64,000 nt of DNA from positions 2,544,754-2,608,753 of the forward strand of contig NZ_UOOB01000001.1 in NCBI RefSeq assembly GCF_900564145.1, given 5' to 3'. The position numbers were made by a program, and so were the translations under genes. Shown here one piece after another: positions 8,976 through 17,012 of the stretch; position 1 is the first letter of the stretch; every line of letters begins with the position of its first letter. Below the pieces are notes generated by a model. That model was not told the origin of the DNA. It did no database searches and saw only the letters and a program-made list of their open reading frames with translations. Source of the DNA: Comamonas sp. lk. Lineage in GTDB: Bacteria; Pseudomonadota; Gammaproteobacteria; Burkholderiales; Burkholderiaceae_C.

Positions 8976-10193
8976 TCATCCAGCCGCATTGGCCTTGACG
9001 GTTTGGAAGCGTCGGATGCCCAGCAACACCAGCACCACGGCCACCAGCGGCAGCATGCCGATGTTGATGCCGTTCCAGCCCGCGCTGTGCAGCAGCTGGC
9101 CCGAACCGAAGGAGGCAAGGGCCACCGTGCCGAAGACCAGAAAATCGTTGAGCGCCTGCACCTTGGCCCGCTCGGCCGGGCGATAGCACTCGGTCAGCAT
9201 GGCGGTGGCGCCGATAAAGCCGAAATTCCAGCCCACGCCCAGCAAGATCAGCGCGCCCCAGAAGTGAAAGATGTCCAGTCCCATCAAGGCCAGAGCGCTT
9301 GCCAGCCCGATCAGCAACAGGCCTAGCGCCGTGATCTGCCGTTTGCCAAAGTGGGCAATCAGGCGGCCGGTGACAAAGCTGGGCGCAAACATGGCCAGCA
9401 CATGCCATTGAATACCCATGGCTGCCTCGCCAACGCTGTGGCCGCAGCCCACCATGGCCATGGGGGCTGCCGTCATCAAAAAGGCCATCAGTCCATAGCT
9501 GACCACCCCGGCAGCGCAGGCCACGATGAATTGCGGCGTGCGGGCAATCTGGGCCAGCGGCCTGGCCTGGCCCGCCGCCTGCGTCTTGGCCTGGGGCGGT
9601 GGCAGGCGCAACGACATCAGCAAGGGAAGGGCTAGCAAAGCCAGCACGGCCTGGCTGTAAAAGCTGCCGGCAAACGGTGTGGCGGGCTGCAGATCGCGGG
9701 TCCAGATCACCACCTGCGGGCCGATGATGGCGGCGATCAGCCCGCCAATCATCACGCGTGAAATGGCCTTGGCTTGCTCGCCGGGGTCGCCCACCAGGTC
9801 GGTGGCCGCAAAACGGTAGCTTTGCACGCAGGCCGCATAAAAGCCGGCCAGCGCCGTGCCCAGGCAAAACATCACAAAGTTGGACTGCGCAATGCCTTGA
9901 GCGGCCACCACGCCCGAGATCACGCCCAGGAGCGCGCCCAATACATAGGCGGCGCGCCGCCCCATGCGGTTCATCATCCAGGCGGCAGGCAGGGTGGAGA
10001 GCGCCAGACCCAGCTGATAAATGCTGACCGGCAGGGTGGAGGCCGTGGGATTGCTCGACAACTGCTGCCCCACCAGCCCGCCCAGCGAGATGATGATGGG
10101 CGGGGAGGCGCCTCCCAGAGACTGGGCTGCGATCAGTAGGCCCATGTTGCGGGCGGGCTGCGTCGGAGGCGGTGTTGGAGTTTCAGTGTGCAT
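8976..10193 (-). CDS. MFS transporter
   Basis: The 405-aa protein has about twelve hydrophobic segments, split by a hydrophilic middle loop (LRLPPPQAKTQAAGQARPLAQIA), and an MFS motif-A-like loop NRMGRRAAYVLGA between the second and third helices. Its N terminus before the first helix is proline/threonine rich (TETPTPPPTQPARN). Such carriers move small solutes with a proton gradient; the substrate is unknown. The start MHTETPTPPP was chosen over a longer reading that would cross into the divergent gene. A 15-bp perfect inverted repeat sits 20 nt upstream of this start. Confidence 0.85.
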   Translation of the reverse strand: MHTETPTPPPTQPARNMGLLIAAQSLGGASPPIIISLGGLVGQQLSSNPTASTLPVSIYQLGLALSTLPAAWMMNRMGRRAAYVLGALLGVISGVVAAQGIAQSNFVMFCLGTALAGFYAACVQSYRFAATDLVGDPGEQAKAISRVMIGGLIAAIIGPQVVIWTRDLQPATPFAGSFYSQAVLALLALPLLMSLRLPPPQAKTQAAGQARPLAQIARTPQFIVACAAGVVSYGLMAFLMTAAPMAMVGCGHSVGEAAMGIQWHVLAMFAPSFVTGRLIAHFGKRQITALGLLLIGLASALALMGLDIFHFWGALILLGVGWNFGFIGATAMLTECYRPAERAKVQALNDFLVFGTVALASFGSGQLLHSAGWNGINIGMLPLVAVVLVLLGIRRFQTVKANAAG

Positions 10194-10212
10194 GGGGTGC
10201 GCCAAAGGAGCG

Positions 10213-10249
10213 GGCTTGCGGCAAGATACAAGCCATCTTGCCGCAAGCC
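10213..10249. promoter_or_regulatory. 15-bp inverted repeat in a divergent promoter region
   Basis: GGCTTGCGGCAAGAT (10213-10227) and its exact complement (10235-10249) are separated by 7 nt. There is no T run, so it is not a typical terminator. It lies between the MFS gene (minus) and the secreted-protein gene (plus), and could be an operator or a 5'-leader hairpin. Confidence 0.55.
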
Positions 10250-10336
10250 TATGGCGGATGGGCTCCAATGCGGTCAAATCGCCTGAACCCAATGTGCGTA
10301 TTGCGCTGGTTGCTATTGTTTTTTTACGATCTGACG

Positions 10337-11695
10337 ATGCACTTTCTGTTTCGCTTTCTTTCACAGCGTTCCTGGCGGGCCGGCGCCGCGTTGCTGCTGG
10401 CCTTGAGCACGGTGCTGTTGGCGGCTACTCAGATCCAGGCGCAAACCCGTGACAAAGCGGGCGGTGACCTGGGCGGGAACGCAGGCGAGACAGCGCAGGT
10501 CGGGCCGGTGTTTGAAGCTCCTACCTGGGCTGCGCAGTACCAGGGCCAGATTGCGGGCAAGCGCGTTGAGGTTCAGCTGTGGCGGCTTGGTGATGCGCTG
10601 ATGGGAAGCTATTGCTATCTGCCTTGTCGGCCCGAGGGGCGTATTGATCTGCAGGGAATGGTTGAGGCAGGAGCCGGCAGCCGCCTGACTGAAACACCGG
10701 CGCTAGCGCCCAAGGGCAGTGATGAGGCCGCGCCCAGCGGGCAATGGCTGCTGACGCCGCTGACTGGCAGGGCTCCGGTGCAGATTCAAGGCCGTTGGCA
10801 ATCGATGGACGGCAAAAAGCAGTGGCCGCTGCGGCTGCAGCAAAGTCAGAGCGCATTTGCGCATGCGCCGCAGCATGAGCTGCGCCTGGTGCTTGAGCGG
10901 CCCATACGCTCGGCCAAGGATTGCGATTTTCCGGACAACGAACTGCAAGTCAGTGCCATACGCATCTATGGCCAGGGCCGTCTGCTGCAGACCCTGGCGA
11001 CGCAGGCCTATGGCAGCTGCGGGCTGGTGCAGCCACAGTGGGTGGACGCCAATTTCGACGGCTGGCCCGACCTGACCCAGGCCCTGGCTTTGCCGGCCGG
11101 CCCCAATATTGCGCACACCACCTGGCTGTATGAACCGGCGCAGCAGCGATTTGTGCTGGCGCCGCCAGCTTTGCAAGACATCACCTCGCCCAGTTTTGAT
11201 GGCCAGGCCGCTCGCATTTACAACTATTGGCGCGGCAGCTGCTGCAGCCATGGCGTGGATATTTATGCCTGGCAGGGCGGCCAGTTGGTGGCGGTGGAAC
11301 AGGCTCAGAGCTATGTGCTGCCGGTGCGCCAAAACGGGCGCTTGATGGGTTGCTACATCATGCCTGCCTATGAGCGCGGCCATGTGGCCTGGCCCGATGC
11401 GCTCTACCAAACGCCGACCGGCCTGGCCATGGGCAAGGCGCCTGGCCCATGGTGTGATATTGCTGCGGATGCGCTGCCGCAGCAAACCCAGCTGCAGGTA
11501 CTGGCCCCGCCGCAAGCCGGCCGCTCGCCGCGCGTGCAGGCGGCCTATGCCATGAGCTATCTGCGCGTGGATACGCCCAAAGGCCCGCGTTACTGCCCCG
11601 ATCTGCCGGTGTTTGATGCCGATGCGCGCAAAGTGTTGCGCGTGACGCTGACACAAGACGCCGAGCAGCTCTGCGAGCTGGAAAAGCCGCAGTGA
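10337..11695 (+). CDS. Secreted hypothetical protein with a calcium-loop-like repeat
   Basis: The 452-aa protein opens with MHFLFRFLSQRSWRAGAALL and a signal peptide ending near IQAQ, so it is exported. The middle contains WVDANFDGWPDLTQALALPA, which resembles the DxNxDGxxDL loop of FG-GAP/XAC2610-type proteins, then an IYNYWRGSCCSHGVDIYAW block. About ten cysteines, several paired, suggest disulfides in the periplasm. The last third has no clear homology that I recognise. The start was placed at the ATG directly before the signal peptide. It is divergent from the MFS gene and followed by a hairpin terminator about 100 nt after the stop. Confidence 0.7.
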   Translation: MHFLFRFLSQRSWRAGAALLLALSTVLLAATQIQAQTRDKAGGDLGGNAGETAQVGPVFEAPTWAAQYQGQIAGKRVEVQLWRLGDALMGSYCYLPCRPEGRIDLQGMVEAGAGSRLTETPALAPKGSDEAAPSGQWLLTPLTGRAPVQIQGRWQSMDGKKQWPLRLQQSQSAFAHAPQHELRLVLERPIRSAKDCDFPDNELQVSAIRIYGQGRLLQTLATQAYGSCGLVQPQWVDANFDGWPDLTQALALPAGPNIAHTTWLYEPAQQRFVLAPPALQDITSPSFDGQAARIYNYWRGSCCSHGVDIYAWQGGQLVAVEQAQSYVLPVRQNGRLMGCYIMPAYERGHVAWPDALYQTPTGLAMGKAPGPWCDIAADALPQQTQLQVLAPPQAGRSPRVQAAYAMSYLRVDTPKGPRYCPDLPVFDADARKVLRVTLTQDAEQLCELEKPQ

Positions 11696-11792
11696 GCGCC
11701 CAGGCTCACCAGTAAGAAGCAAGTTGGGCTGATATGGCGCCGGCCCGCTCTGCCGTGAGTCAGAAAAGCACTTCGCCCAATATCCAAAGAAA

Positions 11793-11829
11793 AATGCCAG
11801 TCAGTGCTTGAACTGACTGGCATTGCTTT
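11793..11829. terminator. Intrinsic terminator between convergent genes
   Basis: A 13-bp inverted repeat (11793-11805 with 11812-11824, loop GCTTGA) has an A-rich left flank and a short T-containing right flank (gcttt). A further dispersed-repeat copy lies at about 11838-11885. Confidence 0.7.
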
Positions 11830-11837
11830 AAAGCCTA

Positions 11838-11885
11838 ACTCTCTAAAAGCCAGCGCCCATCAAGCGCTGTTTGCTATGCTTTTTA
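11838..11885. repeat. Dispersed repeat copy overlapping the end of the zinc-ribbon membrane gene
   Basis: The core AAAGCCAGCGC-CCATC-AAGCGCTGTTTGCT has the same AGCGC...GCGCT arms as the terminator at 7282, but imperfect. It overlaps the last 3 bases of the minus-strand gene. Confidence 0.4.
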
Positions 11886-13586
11886 CTTCAGCTTGTGTCC
11901 GCATTCGCCGCAGAACACATCGTCTGGAGTGACACGGGCCTGGCAGCTAGGGCAGTGGTTCGCAGCGGCGGCGGCCTGCTGGCGCGCTTTTTCTGCCGCT
12001 TCGGCTTCGGCTTCGGCCTTCAGACGTGCTTGCTCGGCTTGTTCACGTGCAGCTTGTTCGGCCGCTGCGCGCTTTTGGGCGGCCTCAGCTTCAGCACGCT
12101 GGTGCGCTGCTTGAGCCTCTTCGCGTTGGCGGGCGGCTTCGGCTTGTTCGCGTTGGCGAGAGGCTTCAGCTTCGGCCTGCAGGCGTTCGGCTTGCGCCTG
12201 GGCGCGCAGTCTTTCTTCCTGCTCTGCACGGGCCAGTGCTTCGCTGGCAGCGCGCTCGCGTGCCGCCTGCTGGACGGCTTGCTGCTCGGCCTGTAGACGT
12301 GCGGCTTCGGCCCGTGCCGTTTCGGCTTCGGTCTGGCGGCGCGCAGCCTCTGCGGCTGCCTGCGCGTCCAGTGCCTGCTGCTCGCTGGCTTGGTCTGGGG
12401 TATGCATGGCGCCACTGACGGCGGCGGCACCGGCTAGGCCAGCGGCCGTTGCTGCAGCATTAGCAGAGCTGGTGCTGCCCGTGGGGGACGCGTCGGCTGC
12501 TGTGGCAGCTGCGGCTTCCGCGCTGGCCTTGGCGTCGGCGCGTTCCTGCATTTTTTGCGCTGCAGCTTGCTTGGCACGCTCGGCAGCAGCCATGGTGCGC
12601 TCCTTGGCTTCCTCGGCTTTTTTGCGCACATCGCCAATCAGGCCGTCCAGAGCGCCTTCGGCTTCGGAGGAGTCCACGCTTTCGCGGGCCTGCAGATAGA
12701 TCAGGTTCATGCCCATGATCATGACCTGGGCCAGCATGGCACCGACCACGCAGTACAGCACGCCCAGACCGGCCATCAGGCCCAGACCGGCGCCGCTGCC
12801 CATCATGCTGGCCATGGGGCCCATGCCGCCATAACCACCCATGCCACCGTAGCCGCCGCCCATGGCTGCACCCATCATGGCGTTGGCGCCACCGGTAATG
12901 CCCAGAGCCAGGCCGGTCAGGCTGATGGTGGCCGGCATCAGGCCGGCGAACAGCATGATGGAGACCAGACCCAGAATGACGTAGAGCACGACTTCCATGA
13001 GCACGACTTCCACCAGGCGGGTGCGGGCAATGCTCACCACATTGGCCAGTGCGGCCTTGAGGGACAGGCCGCTCCATAGCGCGGGAGCCATCAACGGGCC
13101 AATGACCCAGATCAGCGCAATCAAAATGGCTGCCGCCGTCAGCACCAGCACGGGGTGGGCGACAAAGGCGATGAAGCCGCCGATGAACGGGATCTTGCAG
13201 ATGTAGTAGATGACGGCGGCCACAATCATGTAGGCCAGAAAACCGACCAGCAAGATGATGCCAAACAGCAAAAACTTGGGTAGGCACATCAGTCCGGCCG
13301 AGGCGGCGGCGCCAAAGGAGCGCACTGGCTCATTCTTGGCCTTGTCCATGAGCATGATGCCCACGCCCGACGAACCGGCCATCAGCACCACAAAGGCGAG
13401 CAGCATCATGATCAGGCCGAGAAAGCCTCCGGCGCTGATTGCCAGCCATTGCGCCAGACTGATGACGATGGCGGTGGACAGCAGCGTCAAAAAGCCCAGC
13501 AGCAGCGGCCGCCACTGCGTCAGGCCTTCGGCCGCACGCGCCAGCGTGCCGAAGCGAACCTCTCCCAATGATTGAACTTGTTTCAT
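11883..13586 (-). CDS. Polytopic membrane protein with Ala/Glu-rich coiled coil and C-terminal zinc ribbon
   Basis: The 567-aa protein has three visible parts. About residues 25-320 hold some six hydrophobic segments, with a glycine/methionine-rich loop (GGYGGMGGYGGMGPMASMMG). About 325-540 is a long charged Ala/Glu/Gln/Arg stretch with heptad character (AEAARRQTEAETARAEAARL), probably a cytoplasmic coiled coil. The last 24 residues are a zinc ribbon (CPSCQARVTPDDVFCGECGH). I do not recognise a family for the whole. It is last in a three-gene minus-strand cluster with a lipoprotein and another zinc-ribbon protein. The start at MKQVQSLGEV was chosen for its AGGACGGG ribosome site. Confidence 0.75.
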   Translation of the reverse strand: MKQVQSLGEVRFGTLARAAEGLTQWRPLLLGFLTLLSTAIVISLAQWLAISAGGFLGLIMMLLAFVVLMAGSSGVGIMLMDKAKNEPVRSFGAAASAGLMCLPKFLLFGIILLVGFLAYMIVAAVIYYICKIPFIGGFIAFVAHPVLVLTAAAILIALIWVIGPLMAPALWSGLSLKAALANVVSIARTRLVEVVLMEVVLYVILGLVSIMLFAGLMPATISLTGLALGITGGANAMMGAAMGGGYGGMGGYGGMGPMASMMGSGAGLGLMAGLGVLYCVVGAMLAQVMIMGMNLIYLQARESVDSSEAEGALDGLIGDVRKKAEEAKERTMAAAERAKQAAAQKMQERADAKASAEAAAATAADASPTGSTSSANAAATAAGLAGAAAVSGAMHTPDQASEQQALDAQAAAEAARRQTEAETARAEAARLQAEQQAVQQAARERAASEALARAEQEERLRAQAQAERLQAEAEASRQREQAEAARQREEAQAAHQRAEAEAAQKRAAAEQAAREQAEQARLKAEAEAEAAEKARQQAAAAANHCPSCQARVTPDDVFCGECGHKLK

Positions 13587-13696
13587 GTCCCGTCCTGTCT
13601 TGAAGGTGGATGGTTTACCAAGGGCGGCCATTGCCGGATCAGCTCTGGGTACAGGGCTGCCGGCAGGGCGGGTGATTGCTGTTTAGGCTTGAATCA

Positions 13697-14359
13697 TCAG
13701 AGCTGGCCGCGGATTTCGCCGGCCTGGATGGTGTAGCGCTCTATGCCTGCGGGCAGGCTGGCATCGCTTTGCTTTTGCACGCTGACGGGTTTGCCATGGC
13801 TTGTCTGGCTGGTGCCGGTCTGGGTGTTCACGCGGCCGGCTTTCACATCGGCTTCGGATTGCGTCACCACAATCGCCGAGGAGCCTCGGTTGTCTGCCAG
13901 CTGGTTGGCCAGTTCCTTGAGCGTATCCATGGCCCGCGTGTATTCGGGTCGGCCCTTGGCGGCCAGCGGCATATCGACGCTGACGGAGGAGAAACTGATC
14001 AGGCGCCTGGTGGAGTGGCTCTGGCTGTCGGTGATCTCTATGGGCTTGGTGCGAACCGGTCCGGCCACGCCGCGCAGATTGACGGGCAGGTTTCTCATGG
14101 CCTCGATGGCCCTGGCCTGCGCGCTCTGGGCTTGCTGGGTTTCCTGATTCAGCGCGGTTTGCAGGCGGCCGAAACGATCGGCCTGAGCGCCCGTGCTGGT
14201 GGCAGGTGCTGCGCCCGCTTGCTTGGCGCAATTGGGGTCAGCGGAGTTGGTGACCTGAGAGAGCATGCAGCTGAGGCCGATGGAGGCTTCCTCCAGCGTG
14301 GCGCAGCCGCTGGCCAGAACGGCGGCGCAGGCAATAACAGTGAGTTTGAGAGAACGCAT
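13697..14359 (-). CDS. Predicted lipoprotein, 220 aa
   Basis: The start at MRSLKLTVIACAAVLASGC gives a textbook lipoprotein signal with lipobox LASGC (lipidated Cys19). The remaining domain has a Gln/Ala-rich helical segment (LNQETQQAQSAQARAIEAMR) and a mixed alpha/beta region (RRLISFSSVSVDMPLAAKG, SSAIVVTQSEADVKAG). The latter looks like part of an OmpA-like or adhesin-type fold, but I cannot name it. It is the middle gene of the zinc-ribbon cluster, 116 nt after the 302-aa protein and 110 nt before the polytopic one, so all three probably act together at the envelope. Confidence 0.75.
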   Translation of the reverse strand: MRSLKLTVIACAAVLASGCATLEEASIGLSCMLSQVTNSADPNCAKQAGAAPATSTGAQADRFGRLQTALNQETQQAQSAQARAIEAMRNLPVNLRGVAGPVRTKPIEITDSQSHSTRRLISFSSVSVDMPLAAKGRPEYTRAMDTLKELANQLADNRGSSAIVVTQSEADVKAGRVNTQTGTSQTSHGKPVSVQKQSDASLPAGIERYTIQAGEIRGQL

Positions 14360-14475
14360 GGCAGGACTTTCAGAGAGAACGCGGGTGCCATCGTTGGCTT
14401 GAGCCCTCAGCAACCCGGTGAAAACAGGCATCAGCGGGCAGCAGCCGGGTCGGTCGGCACGCTGCGGGCTATGCA

Positions 14476-15384
14476 TTAATCGAGCAGGTCATCCAGTGAT
14501 GGCGGGCCCTTGGGCTGTGGCTTGGGCTTGGCTACGGGTCTAGGCGCGGGAGCTGGGGCCTCGACCGGCCTTGTCTGGCTGCTGTCGGCTCCCGTGCCCT
14601 GCGCCGGGATTGCGGGGGCTTGAGGGGCAACGGTTGGCGCAGGGGCGGTCGAGGCTTCGCCACCTGTCGAAGCGTCGGGCGGCACAACAATGGTGGTGGA
14701 GGGATCGACGGGCTTGGCCGTTGCGCCTTGCGGGCCTACCAGGGCATCGGCCCTGGCCTTGTCCTCGGCCGAGATGGCGTTTTTGTCTGCAGCTGGAACA
14801 GGCGTGCTTGGATTGCCGGAGCTGCCGGGAAACGCGCTCATATTGCGGGCCAGCAAGATGCCACCTGCGATGGCTGCTGCTACCAGAGCCAGGGCCGACC
14901 ATTTGATCCAGGCCCGGCTGCTGCGTTGCGGCTCTTGCGGAAAGGCCGGCGCGCTGTAGGCGTGCTTGTCTGGCGCTGGTGGCAAAAAGCCGGGAACTGG
15001 TTCCGATACCAGATCCGATACCGGCGCCGATGGCGCAATGCTTGGCTGATTGCCTGAGGCTGCGGCCTGAAACACAGGCTCCTGGCGTGCCGGCGCGGAT
15101 GATGGCGCGGGTGGTGGCGGTACCACGATATTGGCTTCGGGCAGGTGCACGGCGGGCTGAGGCGTCGTGGCTGCCGCAGCGACGGCAAAGGAATTTCCGC
15201 ATTGCGGGCAGAACCTGGCCAGGGGCTTGCAAATTGCCTGGCACTGGCCGCAGATTTTCTCCACTGCCGGTGCGGGAGATTTTTCGGCTGGTGCAGCTTC
15301 GGGTGCAAGCACTTGCTTGCTGCCACAGCGATTGCAAAACTTGGCCGAAGGGCTCAACGCGTTACCGCACAGTGAACAATTCAT
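14476..15384 (-). CDS. Double zinc-ribbon protein with one membrane segment
   Basis: The 302-aa protein starts with two zinc ribbons: CSLCGN...FCNRCGSK (Cys 3, 6, 17, 20) and ICGQCQ...FCPQCGNS (about 44-66). A long Pro/Ala-rich linker follows, then a single transmembrane helix (SALALVAAAIAGGILLA, about 160-176), and a Pro/Ala/Thr-rich C-terminal tail ending PPSLDDLLD. The layout predicts zinc ribbons in the cytoplasm and the low-complexity tail in the periplasm. It is first in the three-gene cluster. The function is not known. The 335 nt upstream contain no gene. Confidence 0.75.
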   Translation of the reverse strand: MNCSLCGNALSPSAKFCNRCGSKQVLAPEAAPAEKSPAPAVEKICGQCQAICKPLARFCPQCGNSFAVAAAATTPQPAVHLPEANIVVPPPPAPSSAPARQEPVFQAAASGNQPSIAPSAPVSDLVSEPVPGFLPPAPDKHAYSAPAFPQEPQRSSRAWIKWSALALVAAAIAGGILLARNMSAFPGSSGNPSTPVPAADKNAISAEDKARADALVGPQGATAKPVDPSTTIVVPPDASTGGEASTAPAPTVAPQAPAIPAQGTGADSSQTRPVEAPAPAPRPVAKPKPQPKGPPSLDDLLD

Positions 15385-15719
15385 TTGCTGTTGAGATCAA
15401 AAAAAGTGGTTTGCATGGGGGCAAGCAGGGCTATATCTGGCTTGCATCTTACTATCTGAATAAGCGCCGGTGCCCAGGCATGATTCGAGAAATGCTCAGC
15501 GCCATGCAATATCCGGGGCTGCGAAATATGGGCCAAGATATAGCCGATACCCAGGCTTGGGGTGGCAAGAAAATAAAGTGGATGGCTTGAATATTCAAAA
15601 GATTTGGGCCAGCGAAAACGTCTTTATGGCAGGCGTGAATATGGGTAGAAAATCATTGGCTGATTTCGTTCAAATAATGCTCCATATTCAAGACCGCGTG
15701 CGGGCCGCGATATGGGCGC
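15385..15719. other. Intergenic region, no gene seen
   Basis: It lies upstream of the zinc-ribbon gene and downstream of the metallophosphoesterase gene. It presumably carries the promoter of the former. I see no RNA gene, repeat or convincing hairpin. Confidence 0.5.
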
Positions 15720-16889
15720 TTACGGGGCGCGCTCCAGCGTCAGCACCTCGATGGCCGGCGGAACGCCCAGGCGCATGGCAAAACCGGCCCACAGACCTGC
15801 ACCGCTGCTGACCAGCAGCTTCATGGCGCCCACGTCATACAGACCGCGCACAAAGCCCTGGTTTACGGGCGCCACCACCCATTGATCCAGGCCGCGTATC
15901 AAGCCGCCATGGGTATGGCCAGAGAGCTGCAAATCAATGCCATGGGCGGCGTTGTCGCGCGCAAATTTGGGCTGGTGGGCCAGCAGCATATGAAACTGTG
16001 CCTGCGCCGCTTGGGCCTGGCGGGCCACGGCCTCCACGTCGGGCGGTACGCCTTCGGGCTGGGCCGGGTCGGCGTTATGGGGCGAGGTGCGGCCGTACAC
16101 CGGATCGCCAATGCCGGACAAGGCCAGCTTGGCCCCGTTGATATTGAGCAGCTGCATGCGGTTTTCCAGCACATTCAGGCCCAGACGGTGAAACTCCGCC
16201 ATCCAGCTGTTGTAGCCGCTGTAGTACTCGTGATTGCCGGGCGCCAGCCAGACCCCGTAAGGCGCTTTGAGCTGGGCCAGCGGCGCCACATTCGCGCGGC
16301 CGCTGTCTACATCGCCGTCCACCATATCGCCGGGCAGCACGATCAGATCGGGCTGAGCGCCAAGGGTCCGGTCCACCACCGTCTGTACGTAAGTGCTGTT
16401 ATTGACCGGGCTGGCATGGATATCGGCCAGCACGGCAATGCGCAGGCCGCTGAGCTGCGGCGGCAGATTCTTCAGCGCCACGGTTTGTTCCTGGATTTGT
16501 GGCGGCTGCAGCGCGTTGTGCACGCCAAGCGCAGCCAGTGCCCCTGCAGCCATCAAGGCCGCGCCGGTCAGTTGGGGGCTATGCAGGCCACGCGCCAGCG
16601 CCTTGGCTCCGCCCAGCTTGGACAGCAACCAGCTCGCATCGCGCAGCAGCACCAAGACCAGGGCCAGCATCAACACGGCCAGCACCCAGCCGCCGGGCAC
16701 CTGCCAGGGGGCAATGCTTGCATAGGGGGCGGCCCCGCTTTGCACCAGCTTGAGCAGCAGCGCAGGAAACAGGCCCAGCACTACCGTGACCAGGATGGCC
16801 ACTAGACGCGTGCGGCGGGCCAGAGAGTTGAGGGGCCACCACAGCCACAGGGCCAGTAGCGGAATGAAGAGCGTAGCAAGAGAAACCAT
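15720..16889 (-). CDS. Membrane-anchored metallophosphoesterase
   Basis: The 389-aa protein has about four N-terminal membrane helices (MVSLATLFIPLLALWLWW onward, to about 150) and a C-terminal calcineurin-like phosphoesterase domain with all metal-binding blocks: VLADIHASP, LPGDMVDGD, APGNHEYY, LLAHQP and LSGHTHGG. It is like the YaeI/LpxG type of membrane phosphoesterase. Those members act on phospholipids or UDP-diacylglucosamine, but the substrate here cannot be assigned. The start MVSLATLFIPLLAL was chosen because the longer reading overlaps the start of hrpA. It is divergent from hrpA with a 123-nt gap. Confidence 0.88.
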   Translation of the reverse strand: MVSLATLFIPLLALWLWWPLNSLARRTRLVAILVTVVLGLFPALLLKLVQSGAAPYASIAPWQVPGGWVLAVLMLALVLVLLRDASWLLSKLGGAKALARGLHSPQLTGAALMAAGALAALGVHNALQPPQIQEQTVALKNLPPQLSGLRIAVLADIHASPVNNSTYVQTVVDRTLGAQPDLIVLPGDMVDGDVDSGRANVAPLAQLKAPYGVWLAPGNHEYYSGYNSWMAEFHRLGLNVLENRMQLLNINGAKLALSGIGDPVYGRTSPHNADPAQPEGVPPDVEAVARQAQAAQAQFHMLLAHQPKFARDNAAHGIDLQLSGHTHGGLIRGLDQWVVAPVNQGFVRGLYDVGAMKLLVSSGAGLWAGFAMRLGVPPAIEVLTLERAP

Positions 16890-17012
16890 GGAATCAGCAG
16901 TAAAGCAATCGGGGCCGAGCATAGCAAGTTCATGTGGCAAAACAGCGCGGCGCCATGGAATTGCGCTGTGCGCCCGGCAACTGCGGCTGCGCGCAGGGAT
17001 AATCACGCCCCT

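Noticed and set aside
15470..15811. Possible small gene of 113 codons in the gap before the metallophosphoesterase
   Set aside because: No ribosome site, no recognisable motif, and it overlaps the 3' end of the antisense metallophosphoesterase gene.
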